A DNA stretch of 64,000 nt from Sanderia malayensis (lineage: Eukaryota > Cnidaria > Scyphozoa > Semaeostomeae > Pelagiidae), in NCBI GenBank assembly GCA_013076295.1, contig RQOL01000670.1, positions 1 through 64,000 of the forward strand, written 5' to 3'. Positions within the stretch are counted from its first letter, which is position 1. Every line of letters begins with the position of its first letter. Positions 63,572 through 64,000 of the stretch are shown here, piece after piece. The notes beneath the pieces were generated by a model that saw only the letters and a list, made by a program, of their open reading frames with translations, did no database searches and had not been told where the DNA came from. Made by a program: the position numbers and the translations under genes.

Positions 63572-63859
63572 TCATAGGATGTTTACAAATAGAGCAAATT
63601 GGCTTTGCTCTTTTCTGGTGAGGGATTGCAGGCTCATGCAGCAAACTTTCAACTGTGAAGATGGAATTAACATTAGTGCAGTTGGGTCAGTACAATGAAT
63701 TAGATATGTCATGCAAGAATCGATGGTAAATGTACCTGGAGTTATTGGTGGCACATCCACTGCTACCAATGATTGTCTGTTTTGCCATTGTCTTAATGCC
63801 TGCTCGTGTGGTTGCTTTTGTAACATGGTATCCATGAATGATGGAGTCAGCACCTTCAA
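63572..63859 (-). pseudogene. Zinc-knuckle-like ORF remnant, copy 2
   Basis: Open from TPSFMDTMLQKQP through VPPITPGTFTIDSCM, then shifted by a missing G at GTTGGGTCAG (about 63685). The Cys pair seen in copy 1 is in another frame here. See 34697-35134. Confidence 0.45.
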
Positions 63860-64000
63860 TTCTGAAGCAGCAGCCTCTAAAGTACCAGGTTTTTTAATGA
63901 CTCTTCCAGTGTTTGGTATACTTCCTGTATATACACTGAAAGATAGAATTCAGGCACATGCTTTATGACAAACAGATGAATGGTATAAAGAATTTGAGTT

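Larger units (their letters stand above)
60790..64000. repeat. Long duplicated segment, copy 2
   Basis: High-identity copy of 31888-35164 in the same orientation, reaching the window edge. It differs by the ~100-base loss near 63237, small C-tract length changes and scattered substitutions. Confidence 0.85.

Overview
The window is AT-rich animal DNA with no bacterial features: splice-like signals, tRNA-derived sequence and eukaryotic transposon families only. The mix (DIRS-type tyrosine-recombinase retrotransposons, Helitron and PIF/Harbinger pieces, a Tc1/mariner gene, a CRESS-like Rep gene, a P2X7 C-terminal-type cysteine domain, a CxC zinc-cluster gene of the kind seen beside KDZ transposases, and a CR1/L2-like LINE) suits a marine invertebrate, most likely a cnidarian. 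That is an inference from family composition. I see no ordinary single-copy housekeeping gene.

Layout. 1-2.56 kb: decayed minus-strand ORF of an uncharacterised repeat-borne family. 2.7-4.8 kb: Helitron with its PIF1 helicase half and a large internal deletion. 4.83-6.09 kb: 1.26 kb TIR element at a TTAA site. 6.42-10.60 kb: a 4.19 kb insertion flanked by TA and bounded by 262-bp direct repeats; it carries a broken Tc1/mariner transposase, a 216-bp foldback and a broken HUH+SF3 Rep gene. 10.6-20.3 kb: 2.4 tandem copies of a ~3.98 kb chimeric unit (orphan ORF 'A' + Harbinger left half + Helitron N-terminal half). 20.3-24.35 kb: foldback plus a DIRS-like retrotransposon with two long open ORFs, joined to Helitron sequence. 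25.66-28.92 kb: a deleted copy of the nested composite also found at 46-54 kb. 29.2-31.9 kb: a fourth chimeric unit. 31.9-35.16 kb and 60.8-64.0 kb: two copies of a >=3.2 kb segment with a MITE and a broken three-exon P2X7_C-like gene. 35.7-39.6 kb: LINE. 41.3-45.04 kb: a phase-consistent multi-exon gene. 45.15-45.96 kb: 131-bp satellite running into a 100-N gap. 46.07-54.38 kb: TIR element containing a Harbinger element containing a DIRS element. 54.4-60.4 kb: the only intact ORF A, then a TIR-bounded Harbinger element sitting in a ~175-bp tandem array.

The genes do not form one pathway; they are nested and shuffled mobile elements. Their value is that several insertions have an empty site elsewhere in the window, so insertion order and target sites can be read directly. 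Best candidates for something undescribed are the Rep/mariner composite (6418-10603), orphan ORF A with its macro-tandem repeat, and the spliced CxC-type gene at 41.3-45.0 kb.
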